Shown here: positions 8,609 to 16,253 of the stretch, piece after piece
Layout: each line of letters opens with the position of its first letter
Position numbering within the stretch: position 1 is the first letter of the stretch
Assembly (NCBI RefSeq): GCF_024703995.1
Contig: NZ_JAMXQV010000014.1
Coordinates: 186,001 to 250,000, forward strand
DNA: 64,000 nucleotides
Source of the DNA: Amycolatopsis iheyensis
GTDB taxonomy: Bacteria; Actinomycetota; Actinomycetes; Mycobacteriales; Pseudonocardiaceae
Direction of reading: 5' to 3'
Notes under the pieces: generated by a model
Databases searched by the model: none
What the model was told of the DNA's origin: nothing
What the model saw: the letters and a program-made list of their open reading frames with translations, nothing else
Made by a program: the position numbers and the translations under genes

Positions 8609-9237
8609 GGCACCCACGCCTGTGGCCGGCGGTCACGGCGGTCGTCGCCGCGCTCGGGGTCGTCCTGGCCGTGGCCCTCGTTCTCGCGTTCTCACCCCGT
8701 GCGCAGGCGCCGGAGCAGGTCGCCCCGCCGAGCCCGGTCGCCGCGAGCACCTCGAGCGTCGCGACGGCGACCGGCCTGCCGGCCGCGAAACCGGCGTCCC
8801 TGAGCATCCCCGCGATCGGCGTCCGCGCCGACGCGATCAAGGACCTCGGGCTGACGCCGGAGGGCGAGCTCGAGGTCCCGGGCGACGCGAAGACGGTCGG
8901 CTGGTTCACCGGCGCGCCCTCGCCCGGCGAGGTCGGGCCGGCGGTGCTGGCCGCGCACGTCGACTACAAGCACGTGCCCGGCGCCTTCTCCCGGCTCAAG
9001 GACCTGCGGGCCGGCGAGCAGGCGAGGGTCGGCCGCACCGACGGCCGGACGGCGGTCTTCACCGTCTACCGCGTCGACCGCTACGCGAAGGCCGAGTTCC
9101 CGACGAACGAGGTGTACGGCGACACCGCCGAGCCCGAACTGCGGCTCATCACGTGCGGCGGCGCGTTCGACCACTCGAGCGGCAACTACCTCGACAACGT
9201 CGTGGTCTACGCGCGGCTCACCACCGTCGAGACCTAG
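8605..9237 (+). CDS. Class E/F-type sortase
   Basis: The 210-residue protein has an N-terminal signal-anchor helix, an Ala/Pro/Ser linker and a sortase fold. The catalytic set is visible: His118 (AAHVDY), Cys184 in LITCGG and Arg204 in VVYARL. Sortases are membrane transpeptidases that join surface proteins to the wall or to each other. The TTG start at 8605 overlaps the upstream stop as TTGA, so it is translationally coupled to the Excalibur protein, its likely partner or substrate. Its stop overlaps a convergent gene within CTAG. Confidence 0.88.
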   Translation: MRHPRLWPAVTAVVAALGVVLAVALVLAFSPRAQAPEQVAPPSPVAASTSSVATATGLPAAKPASLSIPAIGVRADAIKDLGLTPEGELEVPGDAKTVGWFTGAPSPGEVGPAVLAAHVDYKHVPGAFSRLKDLRAGEQARVGRTDGRTAVFTVYRVDRYAKAEFPTNEVYGDTAEPELRLITCGGAFDHSSGNYLDNVVVYARLTTVET

Positions 9238-11486
9238 GTCAGGTCGATCCGCGCGAGCTCGAGCCGGCGGTAGGCGCGCTCGCCGAGCGACCAGACGTCC
9301 AGCACGTCGCCGTCGAGCTCGGGGTACGCGATCACCAGCCGCGCGGGGCCGTCGTCCGCGCGGTACCGGACGTCCGCGGGGATGCCGGCTTCGAGCTGCC
9401 AGCAGAGCTGCTGCTGTTTCGGGGTGAGCCGCCCCGCGTAGCGGTCGCTCATCGCCCGCGCGAGCTGGCCGCGCAGCAGCGCCGGGCCGGTGGCCGGCAC
9501 CGCCAGCAGCCGCTCGGCGTGGTCGAGCGGGCCGGGGCTCTCGTCCGGCTCGGCGTCGCGGACGACCGCCTTCGCCGGCGCCGCCGGTTCGCGGGACGGC
9601 AGCACGATGCTGCCGTCGGCGGCGTGCCGGGTCGGTGCGTAACCGGCTTCGCGCAACGCTTCGAGCGTGCCACTCGCGTCCACAGTGGACGTCAGCACGG
9701 TCGGCGCGACCGCGGTCAGGCCGAGCCGCGCGAGCTTGCGGTGCGCGGCCAGTTCGGCGAGCACGGCGGGCTCGCCGACGACGACGCTCGCGACGTCGAC
9801 CACCCGGGCCTCGCCGTGCCGGCGCGCGACGTCGTTGACCAGGTACACCAGCGGCTGCGGCAGCTCGCCGGTGGCGATCGCGCGCAGTTCGCCGAGCAGT
9901 TCCGCGGCCGTCGAGCCCTGGTCGAACGCCCGCCGGACGGTCGCGGGGGAGAACCGCCAGCTCGTCGCGGTGCCCTGCGCCTCCCGGTCGGCGACGCGGT
10001 CCAGCGCCGCCGCGAGCCGGGCGTCGGGTGAGCCGGGCACGATCGCGGTCAGGTCGGTGCCGAACAACGCCGTCGTCCGCGCCCGCGCGACCAATCCGTC
10101 GGTGACCTCGACGAGCCCGGCCGGCCCGAGCAGGGCCCGCCCGGCCGCGGTGACGGCGCCGTGCGCGAGCACGCCGAGCAGCTCGGCGTCGGCCAGCGCT
10201 TCCCGGACGCACGCGGCGAAGTCCTCGGCCGGCAGGTTCGGCGCGTGCCATTCCGCGAGCTCGGTGAGCCCGCCGGTGATCGCGTCGCCGGGCGCCAGCC
10301 GCGCCAGGAGCCGCACGACCAGCCGCCGGAGGTGCGCCTCGACGTCGGTTTCGTGGTCGGGCGGCGGCGGTTCCCACCAGGTCGTCAGCAGCAGGCGGTA
10401 GAGCAACGCCGGCGCGGGCCGCGCGAGGTCGGGGTTCGGCACGAGCGTGGCCGGCCGCGCCTTCTGCCCGCGGCGCGGCACCGGCGGCTCGTCGGCGACC
10501 AGCAGCCCGGCCTGCGCGGCGAGGTCGATGGCCAGCCCGAGCTCCGCCGGCGTGCCCCCGGTGTCCTTGGCGATCTTCCTGACCAGCCGCGTGCCGATCG
10601 TGCCGTCCTTGAGCAGCGGGAGCGGCTCGGCGGCGGCCAGCTCGAGGACCGCCGACACGCGGTCGAGCAGCCGCAACGCGGCGGCCGACGAAGTGGCTTC
10701 GGCCGACTCGACGCCGATGTGCGTGGTCGTGCACTCGGGCTCGTCGGGGGTGAACGGCAGCTGGTGGCCGGGGCCGCGCAGGGCCAGCGCCACTTCGAGC
10801 GGCATGGCCGTGCTGCCGTAGTAGGTGGCGAAGACGAAACCGTGGTCGAACGCCCAGTCCCCGGTGGTGCCGAACGAGGGCACCCCGCTGACCTCGGGGA
10901 CGCCGGCGGCCATGTCCAGCAACACTTTCCGGGCCGGCTCGGGCGCGCCGGCGAACAGTTCGCGGACGCGTTCGGCGTCCCGGTAGAACCGGTCGAGCTC
11001 CGCGCGCCCGGGCGGCAGGCCGAGGGCGCCCGACAGCTGCCCGAGGCGGGTCCTGCCCAGCTCGTCGAGCAGGTCCGCGACCGGGACCCCGAGCCCCTCG
11101 GACCGGAACACGGTGCGCTGCAGCAGATCCGGGAGCACGACCGTGTCGGAGTCGCGCCACACCAGCGCCCGGTCCACCAGACCATCCACAACGGACTCGA
11201 CGGCGGCGGGCTCCGCGCCGAGCAGCCGCGCGGCGCGGTCGACGGGCACCGGCTCGCGGGTGATCGCGTGGCCCAGCTGGAAGGCCCGCAGGACCTGCAG
11301 GTGGGGTCGCGGCAGCGCGAGCAGGGCTTCGTTGACGGACGCGGCCGAGGCGAGCCGCGCCGCGACGACGTCGAGCCGCCGCGGCCACGGTTCGCGCAGC
11401 ACGTCGGGCCGGTGGGCCAGAACGTTCGCCAGGCCATCCCGGTCGAGGGCGGCGAGCCTGCCGAGCAACTCGTCGGCGGTGGTCAT
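9234..11486 (-). CDS. Helicase-associated domain protein (XPB/Ssl2-like family)
   Basis: The 750-residue cytoplasmic protein begins MTTADELLGRLAALDRDGLA and resembles the actinobacterial helicase-associated family (helicase_C_3 domain, M. tuberculosis Rv0862c type). It has a winged-helix-rich N-terminal half and a C-terminal domain with WRFSPATVRRAFDQGSTAAE. No Walker motifs are present, so it is not itself a helicase. In other actinomycetes this gene usually sits beside the XPB-like helicase. Here its neighbours are a sortase and a nuclease-like gene, so the helicase must lie elsewhere. Start ATG 11486. The family assignment is from memory of its sequence character. Confidence 0.75.
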   Translation of the reverse strand: MTTADELLGRLAALDRDGLANVLAHRPDVLREPWPRRLDVVAARLASAASVNEALLALPRPHLQVLRAFQLGHAITREPVPVDRAARLLGAEPAAVESVVDGLVDRALVWRDSDTVVLPDLLQRTVFRSEGLGVPVADLLDELGRTRLGQLSGALGLPPGRAELDRFYRDAERVRELFAGAPEPARKVLLDMAAGVPEVSGVPSFGTTGDWAFDHGFVFATYYGSTAMPLEVALALRGPGHQLPFTPDEPECTTTHIGVESAEATSSAAALRLLDRVSAVLELAAAEPLPLLKDGTIGTRLVRKIAKDTGGTPAELGLAIDLAAQAGLLVADEPPVPRRGQKARPATLVPNPDLARPAPALLYRLLLTTWWEPPPPDHETDVEAHLRRLVVRLLARLAPGDAITGGLTELAEWHAPNLPAEDFAACVREALADAELLGVLAHGAVTAAGRALLGPAGLVEVTDGLVARARTTALFGTDLTAIVPGSPDARLAAALDRVADREAQGTATSWRFSPATVRRAFDQGSTAAELLGELRAIATGELPQPLVYLVNDVARRHGEARVVDVASVVVGEPAVLAELAAHRKLARLGLTAVAPTVLTSTVDASGTLEALREAGYAPTRHAADGSIVLPSREPAAPAKAVVRDAEPDESPGPLDHAERLLAVPATGPALLRGQLARAMSDRYAGRLTPKQQQLCWQLEAGIPADVRYRADDGPARLVIAYPELDGDVLDVWSLGERAYRRLELARIDLT

Positions 11487-11500
11487 CGGCCCAGGCTAGA

Positions 11501-12274
11501 TCACCGTTCGCAGGCCACGCCGTCGCCGTCCCGGTCCAGCGCGGGCCGGTAGCCGGGTTCGCCGCGGTGCAGCGGCGCGGCGCCGGCGGCCTTCGCCGCG
11601 GTGCAGTTCTTGTAGTACGCGGCGGAGGTGTCGGGTTCCGGCGCTGCTTCGGTGGTCTCGACGACCGGCGGCGGCTTCGGGGCGGCCTTGGTGGCCGGCG
11701 CCGCGGGCGCCGGCGCGGGGGCCGGGGCGTCGATGGTCCCGTGGCACGGCGACCCCCACAGCCCGCTCGCGGCTTGCTTCGCCGTGTTTTCGGCGGCCTC
11801 GAGCCCGGACTGCGCCGCACTCGCCACGTATTTGAGATAGCCGCTTTGGAGCGCGAGCGCCGCGTAATCCTGACCGTCGGCGAGGGTCAGCGTGACACCC
11901 TGCGCCGTTTCCGCGCCGAGCGTCACGGCTTTGCCGGAAAGCGTGGCGAGCGCCCAGGTCTGCGATTCCGTCCAGTAACACCCGGTGTTGACGACCGGCG
12001 CGACGACGCCGAGCACACGCACTGTCCGGGTGGTGCCGTCACTGCCGTTCACGACGACAGTCGCGCCGTCCGTCACCGTCGCGACGGTGTAGGTCACGGC
12101 GACCGGCGTCGGCGTCGGGGACGCGGAGGTGCTGGTCGGCGGCGGTGTCGGCGAGGCCGGAGCCGCGACGGACACCGGCTCGGGCGTCGGTGACTTCCCG
12201 AAGACCGCCCCGAGCACGAACAGGACGCCGAAGGCGGCCAAAACGATCTTCAGCCAGTTCGGAAAGCGTTTCAT
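11501..12274 (-). CDS. Membrane-anchored degenerate thermonuclease-like protein with Excalibur motif
   Basis: The 257-residue protein has an N-terminal membrane anchor (residues 8-26) and a Pro/Ser/Thr linker. A staphylococcal-nuclease-like beta-barrel follows (VTYTVATVTDGATVVV ... TRTVRVLGVVAPVV). A C-terminal Excalibur motif DRDGDGVACER ends the chain. The nuclease loop normally reads R-x-x-G-I-D-A-P-E. Here the Asp and Glu positions are Val (GVVAPVV), so catalysis is probably lost. It shares the Excalibur motif with the protein at 8126-8608. The start at 12274 (ATG) faces a divergent gene. It probably acts outside the membrane in the wall. Confidence 0.75.
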   Translation of the reverse strand: MKRFPNWLKIVLAAFGVLFVLGAVFGKSPTPEPVSVAAPASPTPPPTSTSASPTPTPVAVTYTVATVTDGATVVVNGSDGTTRTVRVLGVVAPVVNTGCYWTESQTWALATLSGKAVTLGAETAQGVTLTLADGQDYAALALQSGYLKYVASAAQSGLEAAENTAKQAASGLWGSPCHGTIDAPAPAPAPAAPATKAAPKPPPVVETTEAAPEPDTSAAYYKNCTAAKAAGAAPLHRGEPGYRPALDRDGDGVACER

Positions 12275-12465
12275 CCCGGGATTCCTCGTTCCTCGACGGA
12301 CGTGCCGACGGTGTACTCGGGAAAGCTCCCGCCCTTGTTACGCCCGGGGTCGTGATCGACCACCAGTCGTTATCCGGCGGAATGTTGCCGTCACGATCTC
12401 GTCACGAACCGCGGTTCGACGCGGAAAAGGTGTCACAACCGCGGCCGCGGGAACGACCAGCGGGC

Positions 12466-13872
12466 GTGATCGAATCCCTCCCGTTGCTCGGCGCCGGCGG
12501 CCATTCCACGGCGGGCGTCGACTTCACCGCGCTGGAGATCCGGACCACCGGCCTGCGGCCCGGCCACGTCGTCGAGCTCGCCGCGGTGCGAGTCCGCGCC
12601 GACGGTTTCGTCGTCGGCGAGCTCTCGACGCTGGTCGATCCCGGGCCCGGGATCCCGCCCGGGCCGGCGGTCGTGCACGGCATCACGCGCGAAGACCTCG
12701 ACGGCGCGCCGGCGTTCGGCGCCGCCTTGGGCTCGCTGCTGAACCTCTGCCGCGGCAGTGTCGTCGTGACGCACGATCTCCCGCTCGTCGATGCCTTCCT
12801 GCGCCACGAGGTGACGCGGATCGGCGCGCGGGTGCCCGTGCTGCCGGGCGTCGGCACCCTCGCCGCCGCGCGGGCCGCCCTGCCGCTGCCCAACTACCGG
12901 CTCGCCACCGTCGCGCACGCGTTCGGGATCGCGGCCCGGCCCGGGCCGTCCGCCCTGTCCGGGGCGCGGACCGTCGCGCAGCTGGCCGTCGGCCTGTTGG
13001 GCCGGCACGGGTTCACCTTCGCCGTGCCGCCCGTTCCGCCGGCCCTGCCGCAGTTCGCCGTGGGGCCGGTGCGGCCGCGGCCCGAGGAGCCACTGGACGA
13101 GCCCGGCTGGATGGCCGAAGCGCTCGAGCGGGTCGTGGCCGGCCAGGGCGGGGACGCGTACCTGGACCTTCTCGCCGGTGTCGTCGCCGACCAGCACCTG
13201 ACGGCGGACGAAGTGGCCGAGCTGGCCGCGCTCGCCGCCGAGGCCGGCTGGCCGGCCGACCGCGTGCGCGCCACGCACGAGCGGTTCGTCGTGGCCGTGC
13301 GGGAGATCGCCGAACGGGACGGCGTCGTGACCGCGGCCGAGGCCCGCGAGCTGCGTCAGGTGGCCACCGCGCTCGGCGTCGGGGAAGCCGGTGACCTGCG
13401 GCCCAGCACGGCCGGGAAGCCGACGCGGGTCCTGGTGCTCGGCACCACCGTCGCGGCGGACCGGCTGCGGGCGCGGGTGCTCGCCGAGGGCGTCAAGCCG
13501 GCCAAGAAACTGACCGCGAGCGTCACGCACCTCGTGGTCGACGCGACGGTGCCGGTGAACGAGCCCCGGCTGACCCGCGCCGCCGAGCTGGGCGCCGTCG
13601 TGCTCGACGTTCGCGCCGCGCCGGTCGAGCTCGGGTTCGAGCCGCCGCCGGCGCCGCGGCCAGTCGTCGTCGCGCCGGACCGGACCGCGGCCGTCGTGGG
13701 TGGGCGGCTCCTGATGGGTGTCGGGCTGCTGCTGATGTTCATCGTCGTCGTCGCCATGTTCGCCGGGTCGACGCTGGGCGCGGGGATCTTCCTGGCCGTG
13801 CTCGGGGTCGGCGCGCTGCTCGGGGGCTGGTGGATCGCCGAACCCGCGCCGCCGCGCCCCGGACTTCGGTAG
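12466..13872 (+). CDS. Degenerate DnaQ-like exonuclease, TerB-like and BRCT domains with C-terminal membrane helices
   Basis: About 468 residues in four parts. The first is a DEDD-exonuclease-like fold (residues about 15-190) in which motif I reads FTALEIRTTGL where active enzymes have DxE, and motif III reads PSALSGART where HxALxDA is expected, so catalysis is doubtful. A TerB-like helical domain with YLDLLAGVVADQHLTADE follows. The third is a BRCT domain (KPTRVLVLGTTVAADRL ... THLVVDAT), and the last is two C-terminal membrane helices. Active relatives trim DNA, and BRCT domains bind DNA ends or phosphopeptides. The start is uncertain: I chose the GTG at 12466; an in-frame ATG lies at 12382. 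It diverges from the nuclease-like gene. Confidence 0.7.
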   Translation: MIESLPLLGAGGHSTAGVDFTALEIRTTGLRPGHVVELAAVRVRADGFVVGELSTLVDPGPGIPPGPAVVHGITREDLDGAPAFGAALGSLLNLCRGSVVVTHDLPLVDAFLRHEVTRIGARVPVLPGVGTLAAARAALPLPNYRLATVAHAFGIAARPGPSALSGARTVAQLAVGLLGRHGFTFAVPPVPPALPQFAVGPVRPRPEEPLDEPGWMAEALERVVAGQGGDAYLDLLAGVVADQHLTADEVAELAALAAEAGWPADRVRATHERFVVAVREIAERDGVVTAAEARELRQVATALGVGEAGDLRPSTAGKPTRVLVLGTTVAADRLRARVLAEGVKPAKKLTASVTHLVVDATVPVNEPRLTRAAELGAVVLDVRAAPVELGFEPPPAPRPVVVAPDRTAAVVGGRLLMGVGLLLMFIVVVAMFAGSTLGAGIFLAVLGVGALLGGWWIAEPAPPRPGLR

Positions 13873-13882
13873 CGTCGGCCGG

Positions 13883-14443
13883 GTGCCACGACTGATTCAC
13901 CTGAACGGGCCGTCCGGGATCGGGAAGTCCACCATCGCCCGGTCCTACGCCGAGCGGCACCCCGGGGTGCTCAACCTCGACACCGATCACGTCGTGCGGC
14001 TCATCGGCGGCTGGCGCGACACCTTCTTCGAGACCTTCAAGGCCGCGCAGCTGCTCACCCGCGCCATGGCCGAAACGCACCTGCGGACCGGGCACGACGT
14101 CGTCATGCCGCAGCTCGCGACCCGGGTGGCCGACATCGCTCCCTTCGAGGCCGCCGCGGCCGAATGCGGCGTCGAGTACCGGGAAATCCTGCTCACCGCC
14201 GCCAAGCCGGCCGCGCTCGAGCGGTTCGCCGGCCGGGTCGCCGACGGCGACGCCGAGACCAAGGGGATCGACGACGTCGTGCAGGAGCGGGGTGGCACCG
14301 CGATCGTCGGCCGGATCCACGACCAGCTCGCCGCCTACCTGCCGCTGCGGCCGCACTGCGTCGTGGTGCCCACCGACGGGCGGGTGCCCGAGCAGACCTA
14401 CGAAGACGTCGTCGCCGCGCTCGCCCCCGTGCGGCGCGGCTGA
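13883..14443 (+). CDS. P-loop AAA-type ATPase/kinase
   Basis: The 186-residue protein starts MPRLIHLNGPSGIGKSTIAR, with Walker A GPSGIGKS at residues 9-16. A following LNLDTDHVVRLIGGW segment resembles the AAA_33/small-molecule kinase family. It probably phosphorylates a small metabolite, but the substrate is not evident. The GTG start at 13883 is 10 bp after the preceding stop and has only a weak ribosome site. A DUF3024 gene follows within 25 bp. Confidence 0.75.
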   Translation: MPRLIHLNGPSGIGKSTIARSYAERHPGVLNLDTDHVVRLIGGWRDTFFETFKAAQLLTRAMAETHLRTGHDVVMPQLATRVADIAPFEAAAAECGVEYREILLTAAKPAALERFAGRVADGDAETKGIDDVVQERGGTAIVGRIHDQLAAYLPLRPHCVVVPTDGRVPEQTYEDVVAALAPVRRG

Positions 14444-14466
14444 GCCGGTCCGGTTCACTGGTCCGC

Positions 14467-14796
14467 ATGGCGGCACTCCCCGAATTCGCGCTGCGGCAGA
14501 TCGAACGCTGGTGCGCCCAGCGCGTGCCCGCGCGCCTGCGGGACCAGGTCCGGGTCGAGTGCCGCACGCGCGGCCGGTCGGTCACCATCGTCGAGCGCCG
14601 GTCGCCGGAAGCCGGGACCGAGTGGACCGAGCAGAAGATCGCGCAGCTGCGGCTCGACGAGTTCGGTATCTGGTCGGTGCGCCGGCCCGATCGCAACGGG
14701 CGGTGGCTGACCTACCCGGACGCGCCGGTCGCCAGCTCGCCACCCGCGCTGCTGGCCGAGATCGACCGCAACCCGGACGGCATCTTCTGGGGCTAG
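14467..14796 (+). CDS. DUF3024 family protein
   Basis: This 109-residue cytoplasmic protein has the actinobacterial DUF3024 pattern: an amphipathic start MAALPEFALRQIERWCAQRV, then VRVECRTRGRSVTIVERR, and the ending GRWLTYPD...EIDRNPDGIFWG. The family has no established function. The frame is open far upstream, but ATG 14467 gives the family-like N-terminus and clears the previous gene. Its TAG stop overlaps the convergent MazG-like gene within CTAG (14793-14796). Confidence 0.75.
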   Translation: MAALPEFALRQIERWCAQRVPARLRDQVRVECRTRGRSVTIVERRSPEAGTEWTEQKIAQLRLDEFGIWSVRRPDRNGRWLTYPDAPVASSPPALLAEIDRNPDGIFWG

Positions 14797-15110
14797 GCCG
14801 GGGGCGGGAACCGCAGCTCGTTGCGGTCGATCTTCGCGTGCGCCGCGGCCGCCAGGTCGACGCCGAGGCGGTCCGCCAGCTGCAGCAGGTAGAGCGTGAC
14901 GTCGGCGATCTCGTCCAGGACGTTCGCCTCGAGCGCCGGGTCCTCGCGCCAGGCGTCCGACTCCTCCGGCGTCAGCCACTGGAACAGCGACGTCAGCTCG
15001 CCGGCTTCGCCGGACAATGCCATCACGAGGTTCTTCGGGGTGTGGTACGGCTCCCAGGAGCGGGCCGCCGCGAAGTCCCGCAGCCGCTGGGTCACGTCGT
15101 CGAAGGTCAC
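14793..15110 (-). CDS. MazG-like nucleotide pyrophosphohydrolase (dCTPase/RS21-C6 type)
   Basis: The 105-residue protein has the all-helical NTP-PPase pattern: GEAGEL for the first ExxE pair and DEIADVTLYLLQLADRLG for the second ExxD set, which bind Mg2+. Small members of this family hydrolyse non-canonical or surplus dNTPs (for example dCTP analogues) to monophosphates in the cytoplasm. Length fits the single-domain RS21-C6/MazG-like group. The ATG at 15110 is used. Its stop is shared with the convergent DUF3024 gene within CTAG. Confidence 0.85.
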   Translation of the reverse strand: MTFDDVTQRLRDFAAARSWEPYHTPKNLVMALSGEAGELTSLFQWLTPEESDAWREDPALEANVLDEIADVTLYLLQLADRLGVDLAAAAHAKIDRNELRFPPPA

Positions 15111-15244
15111 GACGTCGATTGTCCTCGACGGTCACGGTGCGCTAACGGCCGTATGGCGGACTGCCGTTGACCGGTGAATCTCTCACTCAATAGGTTGACC
15201 ACCGTCGGGATGCTTGCGGGGCTTGAGGCTGGGAAAGGAACGTC

Positions 15245-16165
15245 TTGAAGTACCTGCGATCCGTCCGCGGCCGCATGCTGTGCATCGCGTTCGTCCCGGG
15301 TGGCGCGCTCGTCGTCGTGGCCGTCGTGATCGCCGTTTTCCTGATCCACCAAGCGAACCGCGCGCGTGACGGCGCCGTCGAGACGGCGGCCGCCGCGGAC
15401 CGCACGGCCCGGGCCGTGGTCGCCCTGCAGGCCCAGCGCGGCGAGGCGATGGCGGTGCCCGACCACCGCACCGAGGCGTACGCGAATTTCACCCAGCGGA
15501 TCGACACCGCGATCGCCGCGCTGCGCGACGTCGCCCGCCACGCGCCGGACGCCGAATCCGGCTACCAGCAGACCACGGCCGTCGAGCTGCTTTCCGTCGC
15601 CGAAGGCATGAACCGCGCCGATTCCCTCGCCCTGGCGGGCCTCGACACCGTGACGCGCAAGCCGTTCGCCGCCGCGGTGGCGACCTACCGGGCCGAACTG
15701 GACCGGCTCGCCCCGCAGCTCACCGAGAGTGGGCGGCTGGCGTACGAGTCGCTCACCCGTGGCGCCGACTGGAGCAGGCTGACCGCCGCCGAGGACGCAC
15801 TCGCCGCCGCCGAACCGTTGCCCGTCCCCGAGTCCGTGTGGCGCAGTGCCGCTTACGCCGTCTCACAGCAGCTCGGCCTGCTGTACTCGCAGCAGAGCCA
15901 GTACGCCGTGCAGTTGACCCTCGACGACGGCCGCCGCACCCTCGCCGGCGCGCTCGCCGCGAGCACGGCGTTGCTGCTGTGCGCCGCGCTCCTGCTCGTC
16001 GTCGTGCGCCGGCTGGTGGCGCGGGTGCCGGTGCCGGTCGTCCCGATCATGGTGCCGACGGTCCGCGCGACCATCCCGCGACCCCGGCACGCACGGTCAC
16101 GACGGCCGCGCGTGCCCGAGCCGTGGCCGCTGAAAGCCGTGCTCGACGACCTGCGCCGCCCGTGA
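15245..16165 (+). CDS. Orphan NIT-type (nitrate/nitrite-sensing-like) membrane sensor
   Basis: The 306-residue protein has one N-terminal membrane helix (about residues 15-36) and a helical extracytoplasmic domain. That domain contains ARAVVALQAQRGEAMAV, the Q-RG pattern of NIT sensor domains found in actinobacterial histidine kinases. A second membrane helix lies near residue 240, followed by a basic Pro/Arg-rich tail. No HAMP, kinase or ATPase domain follows, so it is either a stand-alone sensor or a truncated kinase. The TTG at 15245 is preceded by GGGAAAGGAACG, a good ribosome site. The ligand is unknown. Confidence 0.6.
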   Translation: MKYLRSVRGRMLCIAFVPGGALVVVAVVIAVFLIHQANRARDGAVETAAAADRTARAVVALQAQRGEAMAVPDHRTEAYANFTQRIDTAIAALRDVARHAPDAESGYQQTTAVELLSVAEGMNRADSLALAGLDTVTRKPFAAAVATYRAELDRLAPQLTESGRLAYESLTRGADWSRLTAAEDALAAAEPLPVPESVWRSAAYAVSQQLGLLYSQQSQYAVQLTLDDGRRTLAGALAASTALLLCAALLLVVVRRLVARVPVPVVPIMVPTVRATIPRPRHARSRRPRVPEPWPLKAVLDDLRRP

Positions 16166-16253
16166 GCGCGTCACCGAGAGTCACGGATTACGCCGAAAAG
16201 AGCACGCTGTTGGCCCACACGCCAGCTTGCCGGGGTCGGGCAGACTAGTGCCC

